NCBI GenBank assembly: GCA_903869675.1 | Contig: CAIQAB010000011.1 | Span: 62,001 to 126,000 of the forward strand | Source: an uncultured Verrucomicrobiota bacterium | GTDB taxonomy: Bacteria > Verrucomicrobiota > Verrucomicrobiia > Opitutales > Opitutaceae | Length of the DNA stretch: 64,000 nt | Direction of reading: 5' to 3' | Shown here: one piece after another, positions 10,237-21,274 of the stretch | How the letters are laid out: each line of letters starts with the position of its first letter | Numbering within the stretch: position 1 is the first letter of the stretch | Notes under the pieces: model-generated | The model's input: only the letters and a program-made list of their open reading frames with translations | Databases searched by the model: none | What the model was told of the DNA's origin: nothing | Made by a program: the position numbers and the translations under genes

Positions 10237-10275
10237 TTATTGCAAGGGTTTTGGCGATGCTGGCCTGGGCCCGGG

Positions 10276-12729
10276 TCAGTCAGCGACCCATAGGCCGCAG
10301 CCCAGAGCGGTGACCAAGAGATCAGCCGTGACCGGGCGGGCACCGGCGGGGCGGCCGGGAGCAAGAAAGCGATCCTGGTCAGCGACTTGCCGCCAGGGCA
10401 GCTCGGCGAGGTCGCCGATTGGTAGGCGCACGTCGGCCTGGGTGGGATTAAGGACGAACAGAAGGCGGGTGCCCCCCTGGCTCAGGTCGGCATTGTAGAC
10501 GACAGCAGAGGCGATCGAGCCCTCGGCCCAGATAAAATGGAAAAAGCCCTCCGTGGCGCGCGAGAAGTGCCGGAGCAAGCGCCCGGTCTCGGACTGGCGA
10601 AAAGCGATCCAATCCGCGAAATAGGCATGGGTGCCGGGGAAACGCTGGATGCGATGGTAATCGAGGGCGTTGAGATCGCCGCGCAGGTAGGTGTTGTTCA
10701 CCCCGTGCTTGGATTTCAGGAAATCCTGTCCGGCGGACAACATGGGGATGCCGATCGAGCAGAAGAGCGTCGCCGCCATCAAGTGGGTGCGGGCACGGTC
10801 ATTCACGGTGGGCAGGTGGCCGTCGTGGTTGGCATTCTCCGTGATAACATCTATCCAGCAGCGGTCGTCGTGGGACTCGGTGTAGTTGACCGTCTGGGCG
10901 GGCCACTTGGCGTAATACCAGGGCGAGCCCTTCAGGAAATATTCGAAGGTCGCGCGGGTGCCCGTCCCGCGCACGTGGTCGCGCACAAAGTTACGGTATC
11001 CGTCGTTCCACGACGCCCAGCCGGTGTCGCGCAGCTCGCCCGCCGCGTGCCCGCGAAAGCTCCAAGGCTCAGCAATGAGAATGACGTCGGGTTTGGCGCG
11101 CTTCAAGGCGGCCTCGACTTCTTTTAGCACGGGCACGCCGACCAGATCGGCCAGATCGAAGCGAAAACCATCCACCCCGTAGGCATCGAGCCAGTGCAGG
11201 CAGCTGTCGATGATCAGGCGCTTCGCCATCGCGGACGAAGCCCTCAGGTCGTTGCCGCAGCCGCTCCAGTTCGACAGGCGGCCGGATGCGTCCTGCTCGA
11301 AATAATAAAGCCGGTCGATGAACATCAGGTGGGCGGGCTCGCCGACGTGGTTGTAAACGACGTCCACGATCACCGCGATGCCCCTCGCATGGAAGGCCCG
11401 CACCAGCTCCTGCAACTCGCGCACACCGGACGCCGCCTCGGGCCGAGACGCGTAGGCGCTGGCCGGGGCAAAGAAATTCGCCGTCATGTAGCCCCAATGG
11501 TAGTCGGCGGGAGCGACGTTATCGAACTCCTGCAGGGGCTGCAGCTCGACGCAATTCACGCCGAGACGCGCCAGGTAAAAATCCTCGCGCTCGACCCACT
11601 GGCGCAGGCCGGAGAAGCCGCGCCGCTCGGTCTCGCCGGCCGCCACCGGGGCTCGGGCGGCAAGATCCCGCACGTGCGCTTCGCAGATGACCAGATCGTG
11701 CCACGCAGGGGTGCGGAAGGAGCCCGGCTCGCTGGCGACGGAGCCGATGCGAGCGTGATCCAGCACGATGCCCGGGCCCTCACGGCACACGGCGGCCAGC
11801 GCGTAGGGGTCGAGAATGCGGCGGGCGGGATCGAAAGCCCCAAAGACATCGCGCGGCCCGTCCACGTGATACCAGTAAAACCACCCGTGCAGATCGCCTT
11901 CCAAAGTCACCTCCCAGACGCCCGCGGCGCCATCCGCATCCTCCCGCCGCGCAAGGGCGTAGCGGTGGGGTCTATCCTGCTCCTCAATGGAGGAAAAAAG
12001 CGCCAGCTCCACGGTTCGGGCGCGCGGGGCGAAAAGCCGGAAAACCGTGCCCGCCGGCGTCAGCCGGGCGCCCAGCGGAAGCTCGGTCGCGAGTTCGTAG
12101 AAAAACCGGGCCGGTTGCAACGGCACTTGGTCCCCTGCATGACCCTCGGCCCAACGCACAGTGAGACTGGTCGAAAGATCGGCCGGAGCCGTCAGTTCGA
12201 AGGCGAAACGGTGGCAACCGGTGCGATCCGGATCCACGACGCGGTTGAGATTGCCCCCTTCGTCGAGCTCAACCCCGGGCGCATCCCACGGCACTGGCAG
12301 CCAACGATGAGTGCCCGTCACGAACTTGAAGCGCCGGCCGGAAGCCAGCAAAGGCCCGGAGGGACCAGACCAAGCGTAGACGCTGCGGCCGGCGAGATTC
12401 CGCGGGTGCAGGGCCCACTCCGCCATGTCCGCACCGCGCCAATCATTGAACTCGCCCGCCACATGGACCCGATTGGTCGTAAAATCACAATCGGGATAGT
12501 CCGCCGGATCGAGCACAAACTCGACCACGCCATCGTCGGGGAAATGATAGCCGCTGCGCAGGGCGAAGCCCGCCGTGGCCAGCCGGTCCAACCGGCGCAT
12601 GCGCAGACGGCCGCCGGAGATAACAAACATCGGCACGCTACGTCCGCGCCAGTCGTGGCGCAGCTCGATCACCCCGCAGGTCGGGGACTCGAGCGTGGCG
12701 GAGACAAGGGCGTTGGCGCGGGCGGTCAT
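10276..12729 (-). CDS. GH13 alpha-glucan debranching enzyme, pullulanase-like
   Basis: 817 residues. An N-terminal carbohydrate-binding region of CBM48 type (RVHVAGEFNDW near residue 90) is followed by a second beta-domain at roughly 215-310 (GTVFRLFAPRA). The GH13 barrel shows VDVVYNHVGE (region I), GFRFDLADL with the nucleophile Asp (II), ILIAEPW with the acid Glu (III) and VNYTESHDD (IV). A C-terminal beta-sandwich completes it. This layout fits pullulanase or isoamylase-type enzymes that hydrolyse alpha-1,6 branches of glycogen. No clear signal peptide is seen, so a cytoplasmic role in glycogen turnover is likely, in keeping with glgB farther along. Exact specificity cannot be read from the sequence. 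Confidence 0.85.
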   Translation of the reverse strand: MTARANALVSATLESPTCGVIELRHDWRGRSVPMFVISGGRLRMRRLDRLATAGFALRSGYHFPDDGVVEFVLDPADYPDCDFTTNRVHVAGEFNDWRGADMAEWALHPRNLAGRSVYAWSGPSGPLLASGRRFKFVTGTHRWLPVPWDAPGVELDEGGNLNRVVDPDRTGCHRFAFELTAPADLSTSLTVRWAEGHAGDQVPLQPARFFYELATELPLGARLTPAGTVFRLFAPRARTVELALFSSIEEQDRPHRYALARREDADGAAGVWEVTLEGDLHGWFYWYHVDGPRDVFGAFDPARRILDPYALAAVCREGPGIVLDHARIGSVASEPGSFRTPAWHDLVICEAHVRDLAARAPVAAGETERRGFSGLRQWVEREDFYLARLGVNCVELQPLQEFDNVAPADYHWGYMTANFFAPASAYASRPEAASGVRELQELVRAFHARGIAVIVDVVYNHVGEPAHLMFIDRLYYFEQDASGRLSNWSGCGNDLRASSAMAKRLIIDSCLHWLDAYGVDGFRFDLADLVGVPVLKEVEAALKRAKPDVILIAEPWSFRGHAAGELRDTGWASWNDGYRNFVRDHVRGTGTRATFEYFLKGSPWYYAKWPAQTVNYTESHDDRCWIDVITENANHDGHLPTVNDRARTHLMAATLFCSIGIPMLSAGQDFLKSKHGVNNTYLRGDLNALDYHRIQRFPGTHAYFADWIAFRQSETGRLLRHFSRATEGFFHFIWAEGSIASAVVYNADLSQGGTRLLFVLNPTQADVRLPIGDLAELPWRQVADQDRFLAPGRPAGARPVTADLLVTALGCGLWVAD

Positions 12730-12795
12730 GACGTGCCTGAATCATTTCCCGCGCCAGTCTGCGCACAAGAGCGAAGCCGGACGATCTGCAACCGG

Positions 12796-13938
12796 CTACT
12801 CGTCCATCTGGATATCTTTATTGCGATGCCGCGGGCAGCCAGCCCGCAGCCAGGCAGTGATAAAACGATCAAGATCGCCATCCATCACCCCCTGGGTGTC
12901 GGAGGTCGCGATCCCGGTGCGCAGATCCTTCACCATCTGATAAGGCTGGAGAACGTAACTCCGGATCTGCGCCCCCCACCCGATCTCGCCTTTTTCACCG
13001 TAAAAACGATCCATCTCGGCGCGTTGCTCGTCCTGCTTCTTTTCGTAGAGCCGGGCCTTTAAGATACTCCACGCAGAGGCCTTGTTTTTTAATTGGGAGC
13101 GCTCGTTTTGGCAGACCACCACGATGCCGCTAGGCAAATGTGTAATGCGCACAGCGGAGTCGGTGGTGTTCACGCCCTGCCCACCCTTGCCGGAGGAACG
13201 GTAGACGTCGATGCGCACCTCGGTCTCGGGAATATCCATCTTGATCTCGTCGGTGACCTCCGCGACCACGTCGACCGCGCAGAAGGACGTGTGCCGGCGG
13301 GCATTGGAATCGAAGGGCGAGATACGCACCAACCGGTGCACGCCGCGCTCGGCCTTGCAGTAACCGTAGGCATTCTCGCCTTTGATCAGCAGGGTGGCTT
13401 TGCTGATGCCGGCGGTGTCGCCCGGCTGCACGTCCATCAGCTCGGTCTGGTAGCCGCGGCGCTCGGCCCAGCGGCTATACATACGGAACATCATATCGGC
13501 CCAATCGTTGGACTCGGTCCCGCCAGCGCCGGCCTGGATGGAGAAAATGGCGTTGTTGCGATCGAACTGGCCGGTGAGGAAAGCGCCGATCTCGAGCCCG
13601 TCCAGCTCGTTCGTCATCGCGCCGGCCTGAGTGGTCAGCTCGGCCCCGAACTCGGCCTGTTCGTCAGGCGAACCGACGTCGATCAGCTCCTTCAACGCGT
13701 CCAGATCGTCGATGCGCTTGCGAAAAGCAGCGACAGGCAGCACCGCACGCTTGAGGCCGTTGACCTTGCCGATATGGCGCTGGGCGCGTTCGTTATTGTC
13801 CCAAAATGTGGCGGCCCCCATCTGCGCCTCCAGCGCCTCGATCTCGCGCAGCTTCTGGTCGCCATCCAGAAACTTCCACAAGTGCGTGGCGCGTTTCTTG
13901 ATGTTGTCGATCTGGTCGAAGGTCTCGGGCGCGATCAT
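12796..13938 (-). CDS. prfB: Peptide chain release factor 2
   Basis: 380 residues from ATG at 13938; an in-frame upstream start at 13986 would add 16 residues not typical of the family. It recognises UGA and UAA stop codons. The SPF tripeptide ([11 protein letters not shown]) that distinguishes RF2, and the GGQ peptidyl-hydrolysis motif ([16 protein letters not shown]), are both present. The N-terminal helix region runs [15 protein letters not shown] without an internal UGA, so the programmed +1 frameshift that controls many prfB genes is absent. Confidence 0.95.
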   Translation of the reverse strand: MIAPETFDQIDNIKKRATHLWKFLDGDQKLREIEALEAQMGAATFWDNNERAQRHIGKVNGLKRAVLPVAAFRKRIDDLDALKELIDVGSPDEQAEFGAELTTQAGAMTNELDGLEIGAFLTGQFDRNNAIFSIQAGAGGTESNDWADMMFRMYSRWAERRGYQTELMDVQPGDTAGISKATLLIKGENAYGYCKAERGVHRLVRISPFDSNARRHTSFCAVDVVAEVTDEIKMDIPETEVRIDVYRSSGKGGQGVNTTDSAVRITHLPSGIVVVCQNERSQLKNKASAWSILKARLYEKKQDEQRAEMDRFYGEKGEIGWGAQIRSYVLQPYQMVKDLRTGIATSDTQGVMDGDLDRFITAWLRAGCPRHRNKDIQMDE

Positions 13939-14022
13939 GGAAAGAATAAACCCAGAGATGTGTCCGGCCACGACCCGGCTTCGCAAACAAAAAGCCCGCC
14001 GCCGCCGAGGCAGATGGTGGGT

Positions 14023-16527
14023 TTAAGCGCGAATGTAGCGTTCTAACATGTCCGCGAGCAGCATGCTTTGGACCGGCTTGGCGAGGTAATCATCCATGCC
14101 AGCGGCGATGCATTGCTCGCGGTCGCCGAAGACGGCGTTGGCGGTCATGGCAATGATCGGCACGCACGGATCGAGCACACCACCCGCACCGGCCCGGATA
14201 GCGGCGGTGGCCTCATAGCCATCCATCTCCGGCATCTGGCAATCCATCAGCACCAGATCATAACGCTCCCGGGCGAGGGCGGCCACGGCTTCGACGCCAT
14301 TGACCGCCAAATCGACCCGGACATAGCCCAGCCGGGACAGCAGGGCCTTGGCGACGCGCTGGTTCACGTGATTGTCCTCCACCAAAAGCAGGCGGGCCGT
14401 CTTTTCCGCCATGGGTGTGCCAAACTCGGACAACGGCTTTCGGAGGGAGTCATTGGCATAGGGTGCCGAGGCAGCTGCGGCGAGCAAACCGGTGCGACGG
14501 GGCGTCGGGGCCGCGATTCCGCTGCGCGAGCTTGTGAGTGCGACCCGTAAGTGCTCGGCATGAACCGGTCGCGCCACCAGCTCGAAATCCTCATCAAACC
14601 TAGCGCCCGAAAACTTCTCCAATAAGACCACGTTCAAATCGCCGCCGGGGCGACGCACGGCTTCCCGCAGGAGGGCCTCCCCCGCCCGATCCGCGAGCCT
14701 GGCGTCGACAATCAAAATACCGCCCGCAGCGGCTTCTTTGGCCCAGTCCGGGAGCACCCCCTCGGGCTCACGCCAGCAGTTGGGAACCGCGCCCCAGGCA
14801 GCCAGCAGGTGCGCGAGCGAATCGCACATGGCACGGTTGCCTTCGAGCACTCGCACCCGGCGTCCCTTTAGCGCCGGTTCCTGCGCCATGGGCGCGAGCG
14901 GGCGCAGACGGGCCGTAAACTCGAAAACCGTGCCCGGGCGCCCATGCCCAGTCACCAGGCGAATATCGCCCCCCATCAGCAGCACCAACTGACGCGAAAT
15001 GGCCAGACCGAGGCCGGTGCCCCCGTATTTTCGGGTGGTGGAGCTGTCGAGCTGGTTGAAGGGCATGAACAGCGCCTGCAGACGCCCCGCTGGTATGCCG
15101 ATGCCGGAGTCGCTTACCTCGAAACGCAGTAACTCGGCACGGTCTCCCTCGCGAGGAGCACGCACCCGCAACACGACCTCGCCACGATCGGTGAACTTCA
15201 CCGCATTCCCCAATAAATTGACCAGAACCTGCTTAAGACGGCCGACGTCGCCCAGCACTCGCGCAGGCACCATGGGCTCCACCACCAAAACGAGCTCGAT
15301 GCCCTTTTGCTCCGCGCGCAGGGCCAACAGGTCAAAGGCCTCCTCAAGCAACTGGCGCAGATCGAAGTCATTCGCCACAAGCTCGACCCGGCCAGCTTCG
15401 ATCTTAGAGAAATCCAGGATATCGTCGATCAGCTGGAGCAAGGAAGCGCCGCTCGCTCGCACGACCTCAGCGTAGCTCCGCTGCTTGTCCGTGAGGGCTG
15501 ATTCCAGCAGGAGATAAGTCATGCCGATCACACCATTCATGGGCGTGCGGATCTCATGGCTCATGGTCGCAAGAAAAACGCTCTTGGCCCGATTTGCCGC
15601 CTCCGCCTGCTCGACGAGATCGCTCTGGCGGCGGATGGCTGCTTCGAGGCTGAGATTGCTCGCTTCCAGCTCGTGTTTCGAACGCAGCAATTCCTCCTCG
15701 ACCCATTTGCGCGAAGTCACTTCCCGTGAAATCGCAACATAGCGGCGGGACCCGCCGGTTGTGTCGACCGCCTTGGCCACTGAAAGCTCGAACCACCGCG
15801 TCACGCCCCTCACAATCAATTGATATTGGCGCAATTCGGACCGGCCATTCTTCTCCGCTTCCTTAATAGCCGACTCCACCAACTCGGCGATTGCCGGCGG
15901 CAGTTTTTCCCGGACCGTGAAGCCGATCAACTCAGCGGCCGGGCGAATCAGATCATCCTGATTGTGTGCATGGATGGAGAGGTAGCGCCCATGCTCATCG
16001 ATTTCAAAAAGGAGGTCGGGGACCGCCTTTAAAATAGACTCCATGCGGTCGCGGGTGCGGCGCACCTCGTTGGCGTGGTCATGCGACTCCGTCACATCCA
16101 TGATGTGACCGTGCCAGATGATCGATCCATCCAGTTGCGGCTCGGGATTAGAGTGCCCAAGCAACCAGCGGACCGTGCCATCGGCATGACGCACCCGATA
16201 CTCCAAACGCAGCGGCGTGAGATTGCGTCCCGAAGCCGCCACCGCCGCCAGCACCCGGTCGCGATCTTCCGGGTGCAGGATACTCGAGATAATGGAGGCA
16301 TCCCTCCGCACCGCTTCCGGAGTAACCCGATAAATCGAACGAATGCCTTCACTGGCGTAAGGAAAACTCACCCGCCCGTCCGGCCGCAGCCGATACTGGA
16401 AAATCATCCCGGGAACCAGATTGGTAATCTGGCTGGATCTGCCCCGCAATTGCCTGGAGACGAAAAGCCCCCTGCCCGCGGAACGCAGCGCAAGTTTTTG
16501 CCACCACCGGTTGAGGGCCGAAAACAT
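14023..16527 (-). CDS. Hybrid sensor histidine kinase with PAS domains and receiver
   Basis: 834 residues from ATG at 16527, which has TAGG a few bases upstream; GTG at 16548 is an alternative. In order: an N-terminal PAS/PAC (about 40-145, with PEDRDRV and DGTVRWLLG), a second PAS (about 160-275), a coiled linker, HisKA with [10 protein letters not shown] (phospho-His), HATPase with [18 protein letters not shown] and [10 protein letters not shown], a degenerate receiver with Arg in place of the usual Lys (VARPVH), and a C-terminal receiver with [18 protein letters not shown] (phospho-Asp) and YLAKPV. No membrane segment is evident, so sensing is probably cytoplasmic. No separate response regulator lies beside it. 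It is divergent from nadE. Confidence 0.92.
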   Translation of the reverse strand: MFSALNRWWQKLALRSAGRGLFVSRQLRGRSSQITNLVPGMIFQYRLRPDGRVSFPYASEGIRSIYRVTPEAVRRDASIISSILHPEDRDRVLAAVAASGRNLTPLRLEYRVRHADGTVRWLLGHSNPEPQLDGSIIWHGHIMDVTESHDHANEVRRTRDRMESILKAVPDLLFEIDEHGRYLSIHAHNQDDLIRPAAELIGFTVREKLPPAIAELVESAIKEAEKNGRSELRQYQLIVRGVTRWFELSVAKAVDTTGGSRRYVAISREVTSRKWVEEELLRSKHELEASNLSLEAAIRRQSDLVEQAEAANRAKSVFLATMSHEIRTPMNGVIGMTYLLLESALTDKQRSYAEVVRASGASLLQLIDDILDFSKIEAGRVELVANDFDLRQLLEEAFDLLALRAEQKGIELVLVVEPMVPARVLGDVGRLKQVLVNLLGNAVKFTDRGEVVLRVRAPREGDRAELLRFEVSDSGIGIPAGRLQALFMPFNQLDSSTTRKYGGTGLGLAISRQLVLLMGGDIRLVTGHGRPGTVFEFTARLRPLAPMAQEPALKGRRVRVLEGNRAMCDSLAHLLAAWGAVPNCWREPEGVLPDWAKEAAAGGILIVDARLADRAGEALLREAVRRPGGDLNVVLLEKFSGARFDEDFELVARPVHAEHLRVALTSSRSGIAAPTPRRTGLLAAAASAPYANDSLRKPLSEFGTPMAEKTARLLLVEDNHVNQRVAKALLSRLGYVRVDLAVNGVEAVAALARERYDLVLMDCQMPEMDGYEATAAIRAGAGGVLDPCVPIIAMTANAVFGDREQCIAAGMDDYLAKPVQSMLLADMLERYIRA

Positions 16528-16706
16528 GCGCCTATCCAGCGCAGCCACCCGAGCATATCAAGGATCCGATGCAGGCTGCAGAAGAATACAGCGGAACCAT
16601 ATCGTCCCCTGCCGCACCGGCAGACTCGCTCGAACTGCCCACACCGTTACCGGGTTGTCACGCGCCGGAGAGGGGGCACCATACACCCTCACTACTCTTT
16701 TTCTAC

Positions 16707-18353
16707 ATGCGCATCGGCCTAGCCCAGCTCAACCCCACCGTCGGTGACCTCGCGGGCAATCTGCGTAGACTCCTCGCGGCCTATCACGAACTCGTGGCCG
16801 CCGGCGCCGAGTTTATCCTGACCCCGGAACTCGCCGTTTGCGGCTACCCCCCGCGCGACCTGCTGCTGCGCCCGCGCTTCCTCCACGACGTGGAAAACGC
16901 CACCACCGAACTCGCCGCCGCCACCGGCACCGTGCCGCTGCTCGTCGGCACCGTGCTGACCAACCCCTGGTCCACCGGACGGCGCGCGTTCAATGCCGCC
17001 GCCTTCTGCCACCACGGCCGCGTGCAACAGTTCGCCAAAAAATGCCTGCTGCCGACCTACGACGTGTTCGACGAGGACCGCTACTTCGAGCCCGGCCAAG
17101 CCCCCAGCGTAATCGTCCACGCCGGCCTGCGCATTGGCGTGACCATCTGCGAGGACATCTGGGCCAACGCCGCCCCCGGCAACCATCGCCTGCACACCTC
17201 CGACCCCGTCGCCCGTCTGCGCGAGGAGGGCATCGATCTGCTCGTGAACCTTTCCGCCAGCCCTTGGTATGCCGGCAAATCCGCCCTGCGCGAAAACCTC
17301 GTGCGCGAGACCGCCCGCACCGCCGCCGCACCGGTCGTCTATTGCAACGCCATCGGCGGAAACGACGAACTGGTCTTCGACGGGCACTCCCTCGTCGCCG
17401 ACGCCTGCGGCGAAATCACCACCCGGCTCGCCGCTTTTGCCGAGGACACCCAAGTCGTCGATCTCCCCTCCCCGCCCACGGCGGCTAGAACCCCGCCCCC
17501 CGCTCACGGAGCCCCGCTCGCCGACCTCCACGCCGCGCTGGTCCTCGGTCTGCGCGACTACGCCGGGAAGAGCGGCTTCACCCGAACCCTCGTCGCCCTC
17601 TCCGGCGGCATCGATTCGGCGCTGGTAGCCGAACTGGCGGTCGCTGCCCTCGGAGCGGAAAACGTGATCGGCGTCTCCCTGCCCTCCGCCATCTCCAGCG
17701 GGCACTCGAAGGACGACGCCCGCGCCCTCGCCGCGAACCTCGGCATCCGCTTTGAAACCATCCCCATCGCCGGGGCCGTCGCCGCGACCGAGGCCTCCCT
17801 CGCCCCGCTCTTCACCGGCCGCGCCCCCGACGTAACCGAGGAAAACCTCCAGGCCCGCATCCGCGGCGTGCTCATGATGGCCCTCTCCAATAAATTCGGC
17901 GCACTCCTTCTCACCACCGGGAACAAGAGCGAGGTCGCCGTTGGTTATTGCACGCTCTATGGCGACATGTGCGGCGGCCTAGCGGTGATCAGCGATGTCT
18001 TTAAAACTGACGTCTACGCCCTCTGCCGCTGGATCAACCGCGAGCGCGAGATCATCCCGCGCAATACGATCGAAAAGGCCCCCAGTGCCGAACTCCGACC
18101 CGGGCAGGTCGATCAGGATAGCCTGCCCCCCTACGACGTGCTCGACGCCCTCCTTGCCGGCTACATCGAGGAAGGCCTCGGCCGCGCTGATCTGATCGCG
18201 CGCGGTTACTCAGAAACCGTGGTCCGCGACATCTGCCGCAAGGTCGATCTGAACGAATACAAACGGAAGCAAGCCGCTCCCGGCCTCAAGACAACACCCC
18301 TCGCCTTCGGCGTCGGCCGCCGCATCCCTATCGTGCAAAAATACGTCGGCTGA
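16707..18353 (+). CDS. nadE: Glutamine-dependent NAD+ synthetase
   Basis: 548 residues from ATG at 16707 ([14 protein letters not shown]); frames open upstream to 16569, but those residues do not resemble the family. The N-terminal nitrilase-fold glutaminase has Glu in [16 protein letters not shown], Lys in [14 protein letters not shown] and the nucleophilic Cys in VTICEDIW. The C-terminal ATP-pyrophosphatase has LSGGIDSAL and [11 protein letters not shown]. It amidates nicotinic acid adenine dinucleotide to NAD using ammonia channelled from glutamine. It is cytoplasmic and divergent from the histidine kinase. Confidence 0.96.
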   Translation: MRIGLAQLNPTVGDLAGNLRRLLAAYHELVAAGAEFILTPELAVCGYPPRDLLLRPRFLHDVENATTELAAATGTVPLLVGTVLTNPWSTGRRAFNAAAFCHHGRVQQFAKKCLLPTYDVFDEDRYFEPGQAPSVIVHAGLRIGVTICEDIWANAAPGNHRLHTSDPVARLREEGIDLLVNLSASPWYAGKSALRENLVRETARTAAAPVVYCNAIGGNDELVFDGHSLVADACGEITTRLAAFAEDTQVVDLPSPPTAARTPPPAHGAPLADLHAALVLGLRDYAGKSGFTRTLVALSGGIDSALVAELAVAALGAENVIGVSLPSAISSGHSKDDARALAANLGIRFETIPIAGAVAATEASLAPLFTGRAPDVTEENLQARIRGVLMMALSNKFGALLLTTGNKSEVAVGYCTLYGDMCGGLAVISDVFKTDVYALCRWINREREIIPRNTIEKAPSAELRPGQVDQDSLPPYDVLDALLAGYIEEGLGRADLIARGYSETVVRDICRKVDLNEYKRKQAAPGLKTTPLAFGVGRRIPIVQKYVG

Positions 18354-18459
18354 TGTTGGCGCCGATTGATTCCTCAGCCTGGTTCCTGTCGTTTTCAGTC
18401 TCACCCGGCTCCTTCACTTAGTCTCCACGTCAACTGCGGGTTGAATCCCTTTTCCTGCC

Positions 18460-19749
18460 ATGTCCATTTCCTCCCCCGTCTCCTCCGATCTTTTCGCCCG
18501 CGCCCAGCGACTCATACCGGGCGGCGTGAATTCGCCCGTCCGGGCCTTCCGCTCGGTCGGCGGCGCGCCGTTTTTCACCCGTTCCGCGCGCGGCGCCACC
18601 CTCACCACCGCCGACGGTCGCGAGCTGATCGATTTCGTCTGCACCTGGGGACCCGCCATTCACGGGCATAACCACCCCGTCATCAAGGCCGCCATTGCCG
18701 CCGCCCTCGAGGAAGGCACCTCCTTCGGCACGCCCAATCCCCGCGAGGTCGAGATGGCCGAGCTGATCGTGTCGTTCTTTCCCTCGATCGAAAAAGTCCG
18801 GATGTGCTCGAGCGGCACCGAGGCCACCATGTCCGCCATACGTCTGGCGCGTGGCTTCACCGGCCGGGACAAGATCATCAAATTCGCCGGCTGCTACCAC
18901 GGACATTCCGACGCCCTGCTCGTCGCCGCCGGCTCCGGCGCCCTGACCCACGGTCATCCCGACAGTGCAGGCGTGCCCGCCGCCTTCGCCCGGGAAACGG
19001 TGGTGCTGCCATTCAACGACCCCGCCGCGCTCGACGCCGCCTTCGCCGCCAACCCCGGCCAGATCGCCGCGGTGATCCTCGAACCCTACATCGGCAACGT
19101 CGGCTTCATCCCCGCCGCGCCGGGCTATCTGGCACACGTCCGAGCCGCCACCGTCCGCGAGGGCACCGTGCTGATCTTTGACGAAGTCATGACCGGCTTT
19201 CGCCTCGCTCGCGGAGGGGTTCAGGAGCTGGAAGGGATAGTGCCAGACCTCACCTGTCTGGGCAAAATCATAGGCGGCGGACTGCCCGTCGGCGCCTTCG
19301 GTGGACGCGCCAAGATTATGGATAAACTCGCGCCGCTCGGGCCGGTTTACCAGGCCGGCACCCTTTCGGGCAACCCGCTCGCGCTCGCCGCCGGCATCGC
19401 CCAACTCCGTCTGCTCGACGAGTTGCAGCCCTACGCCAGGCTTGACGTCCTCGGCCGCCAGCTTTGCGCCGCCGCCGCCAGTGCCGCCCGCGCCAAAGGC
19501 CTGCCGCTGCAAACCCCGCAGCGCGGCTCAATGTTCAGCCTTTTCTTCAACACCCACCCCGTCGTGGACATGGCCACCGCGCTGGCCTCGGACGCGAAGC
19601 TCTTCGCCCGTTTTTTCCATGCCTGTCTGGAGAGGGGGGTTTACTTGCCCCCGAGCGCCTACGAAGCCTGGTTTCTGAGCACCGCCCACGAAGGCGACGC
19701 CATCGACCGCGCTTGCGAGGTTGTCACTGACGCCATCAAGACGTTATAA
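18460..19749 (+). CDS. hemL: Glutamate-1-semialdehyde 2,1-aminomutase
   Basis: 429 residues, the usual size. This PLP enzyme converts glutamate-1-semialdehyde to 5-aminolevulinate in the C5 route to haem. Hallmarks are [17 protein letters not shown], the substrate loop [38 protein letters not shown], and the PLP lysine in [17 protein letters not shown]. The family resembles ornithine-type aminotransferases, but the N-terminus is specific to HemL. The neighbouring cytochrome c peroxidase needs haem, though the two genes are convergent rather than an operon. Confidence 0.96.
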   Translation: MSISSPVSSDLFARAQRLIPGGVNSPVRAFRSVGGAPFFTRSARGATLTTADGRELIDFVCTWGPAIHGHNHPVIKAAIAAALEEGTSFGTPNPREVEMAELIVSFFPSIEKVRMCSSGTEATMSAIRLARGFTGRDKIIKFAGCYHGHSDALLVAAGSGALTHGHPDSAGVPAAFARETVVLPFNDPAALDAAFAANPGQIAAVILEPYIGNVGFIPAAPGYLAHVRAATVREGTVLIFDEVMTGFRLARGGVQELEGIVPDLTCLGKIIGGGLPVGAFGGRAKIMDKLAPLGPVYQAGTLSGNPLALAAGIAQLRLLDELQPYARLDVLGRQLCAAAASAARAKGLPLQTPQRGSMFSLFFNTHPVVDMATALASDAKLFARFFHACLERGVYLPPSAYEAWFLSTAHEGDAIDRACEVVTDAIKTL

Positions 19750-19784
19750 ACCACGCGGAGTCGGCCAGGCCACAAAGCGAGCAA

Positions 19785-21161
19785 CTACGGCAACGCGAGG
19801 GCTTCGCTCGTGCGGAAGGGATCAGCGAAGCGCGGATCGGTCGTCACGGTGGTATCGGTCAGCGTGTTCAGAAAGGCTACCAAAGCGTTTTTCTGGGCAT
19901 CGGTGAGATTGAGACGGCGGGGCGCCCCGCCGGGGGCACGCAGTTGGGGCGGGAGATTGGGATTGGTGACTACCCCGGCGTTATAAAAATCAACCACCTC
20001 GCGGAGCGTGGCGAAACGGCCGTCGTGCATGTAAGGCGCGGTCAGCCCTATGTTACGTAGCGAGGGCACCTTGAATTTGCCTTGGTCGGTCGCCAACCCG
20101 GTGACGCCGCCCAGCCCGGTGTCGACCAAGGGAAACTCCAGACCGTTGTTCAAGGCGACCGGAGGCACAAAATTATCCGAGCCGTGGCAGGCGACGCAAC
20201 CGCTAGCACCGAAAAGTTGGCGGCCTTGATTCTCCTCGGCGGTAAAGTTGGCGAAATTCGTCGCCACCCCGGTGTCGTATTTGGTGCTTTTTGACACAAT
20301 GGAGCGGATGAACTGGGCGAGGGCCTTGGCGATGCGCTCCGAGGTAATGGTGGCGCTCCCGAAAGCGGAGGTGAAGAGCTGCCGGTAATACTGCTCGGTG
20401 CCGAGCTTGGCGGTGAGCGCAGACAGCGTCATGCCCATCTCCACTGTATTCTGGATCGGTTGAAGCACCTGGTCCTCGAGCGTGGCGGCGCGCTCGTCCC
20501 AGAAAAACTTGCCCGGCTGGTAATAGCGGGCGCTGGTCAGGCCCATGGCATTGCGACCGGTGAGACCACCTTCAAAACCCACGCTAAAACGCAGGCCGTC
20601 GGTGAACCCGCGCGCGGGCTGGTGGCAGGAGGCGCAGGAGACGGTGTTGTTGGCCGAGAGGCGCTTGTCGTAGAAGAGCACGCGCCCGAGCGTGGCCCCC
20701 GCATCGGTGGCGGCATTGCTCGCCGGCGTGTTGTCTTGATCGCGAATATTTCCCGCCAGCAAGTGGGCGGGAAGATTGAGCGTCACGTAGTTGTCGGGCG
20801 TGACAGACAGAATGGTGCGTTCGGCACGCGAGTCGGCGCGCGGGGCCGAGTCGGCCGAGACCATCCGGAAAAACAACCGTTCGCCGGCGGCGGCGATATC
20901 GAAGCGAAACCCGCTGTTGTTGACCTGAAAAGTGCGCCGATCGGTCCAGGCTACCAGATCGGTCGAGCTTTGCAGGACCCAAGACGAGTTGGTGTTGTCG
21001 TTTAGATTGAGACTCAGCGCGCCGCCCGAGGCGCCCGGCTCAAGCGTAACCGCGGGCGCGGAGCGGAGCGGCAATATGGCCGGGGACAGGAGCAGCCCAA
21101 GAACGGCCAGCCTTGAGCGGGTTCTGCGAAAAATTGAACCGGCTGGGGATAGGATGTTCAT
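19785..21161 (-). CDS. Di-heme cytochrome c peroxidase (MauG/CcpA family)
   Basis: 458 residues from ATG at 21161, which gives a signal peptide (RSRLAVLGLLLSPAILPL). Two CXXCH haem c sites are seen: CASCH for the N-terminal haem and CVACH for the C-terminal haem. GKFFWDERAATLEDQVLQP, EMGMTLSAL and PYMHDGRFATLREVVDFY are typical of the family. Ahead of the peroxidase core is an extra beta-module of about 80 residues (VLQSSTDLVAWT), the same kind seen in the secreted protein ending at 5261. It probably reduces peroxide in the periplasm. MauG-like or other oxidation chemistry is possible. Confidence 0.88.
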   Translation of the reverse strand: MNILSPAGSIFRRTRSRLAVLGLLLSPAILPLRSAPAVTLEPGASGGALSLNLNDNTNSSWVLQSSTDLVAWTDRRTFQVNNSGFRFDIAAAGERLFFRMVSADSAPRADSRAERTILSVTPDNYVTLNLPAHLLAGNIRDQDNTPASNAATDAGATLGRVLFYDKRLSANNTVSCASCHQPARGFTDGLRFSVGFEGGLTGRNAMGLTSARYYQPGKFFWDERAATLEDQVLQPIQNTVEMGMTLSALTAKLGTEQYYRQLFTSAFGSATITSERIAKALAQFIRSIVSKSTKYDTGVATNFANFTAEENQGRQLFGASGCVACHGSDNFVPPVALNNGLEFPLVDTGLGGVTGLATDQGKFKVPSLRNIGLTAPYMHDGRFATLREVVDFYNAGVVTNPNLPPQLRAPGGAPRRLNLTDAQKNALVAFLNTLTDTTVTTDPRFADPFRTSEALALP

Positions 21162-21274
21162 GGCGCGGAGAGCATCATGACTCTGCCCGGACCGTGTTAA
21201 AACGCGATGTGGAAGCCCGCCGAAATTGTTAAGCCGGCGTAAAGCCGGACCCGAAGCCACACGACCAGCGTCGC

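Noticed and set aside
11194-13062. 622-codon open frame antisense to the pullulanase-like gene
   Set aside because: High G+C leaves long antisense frames; the minus strand has all GH13 catalytic regions and the plus product has no recognisable fold.
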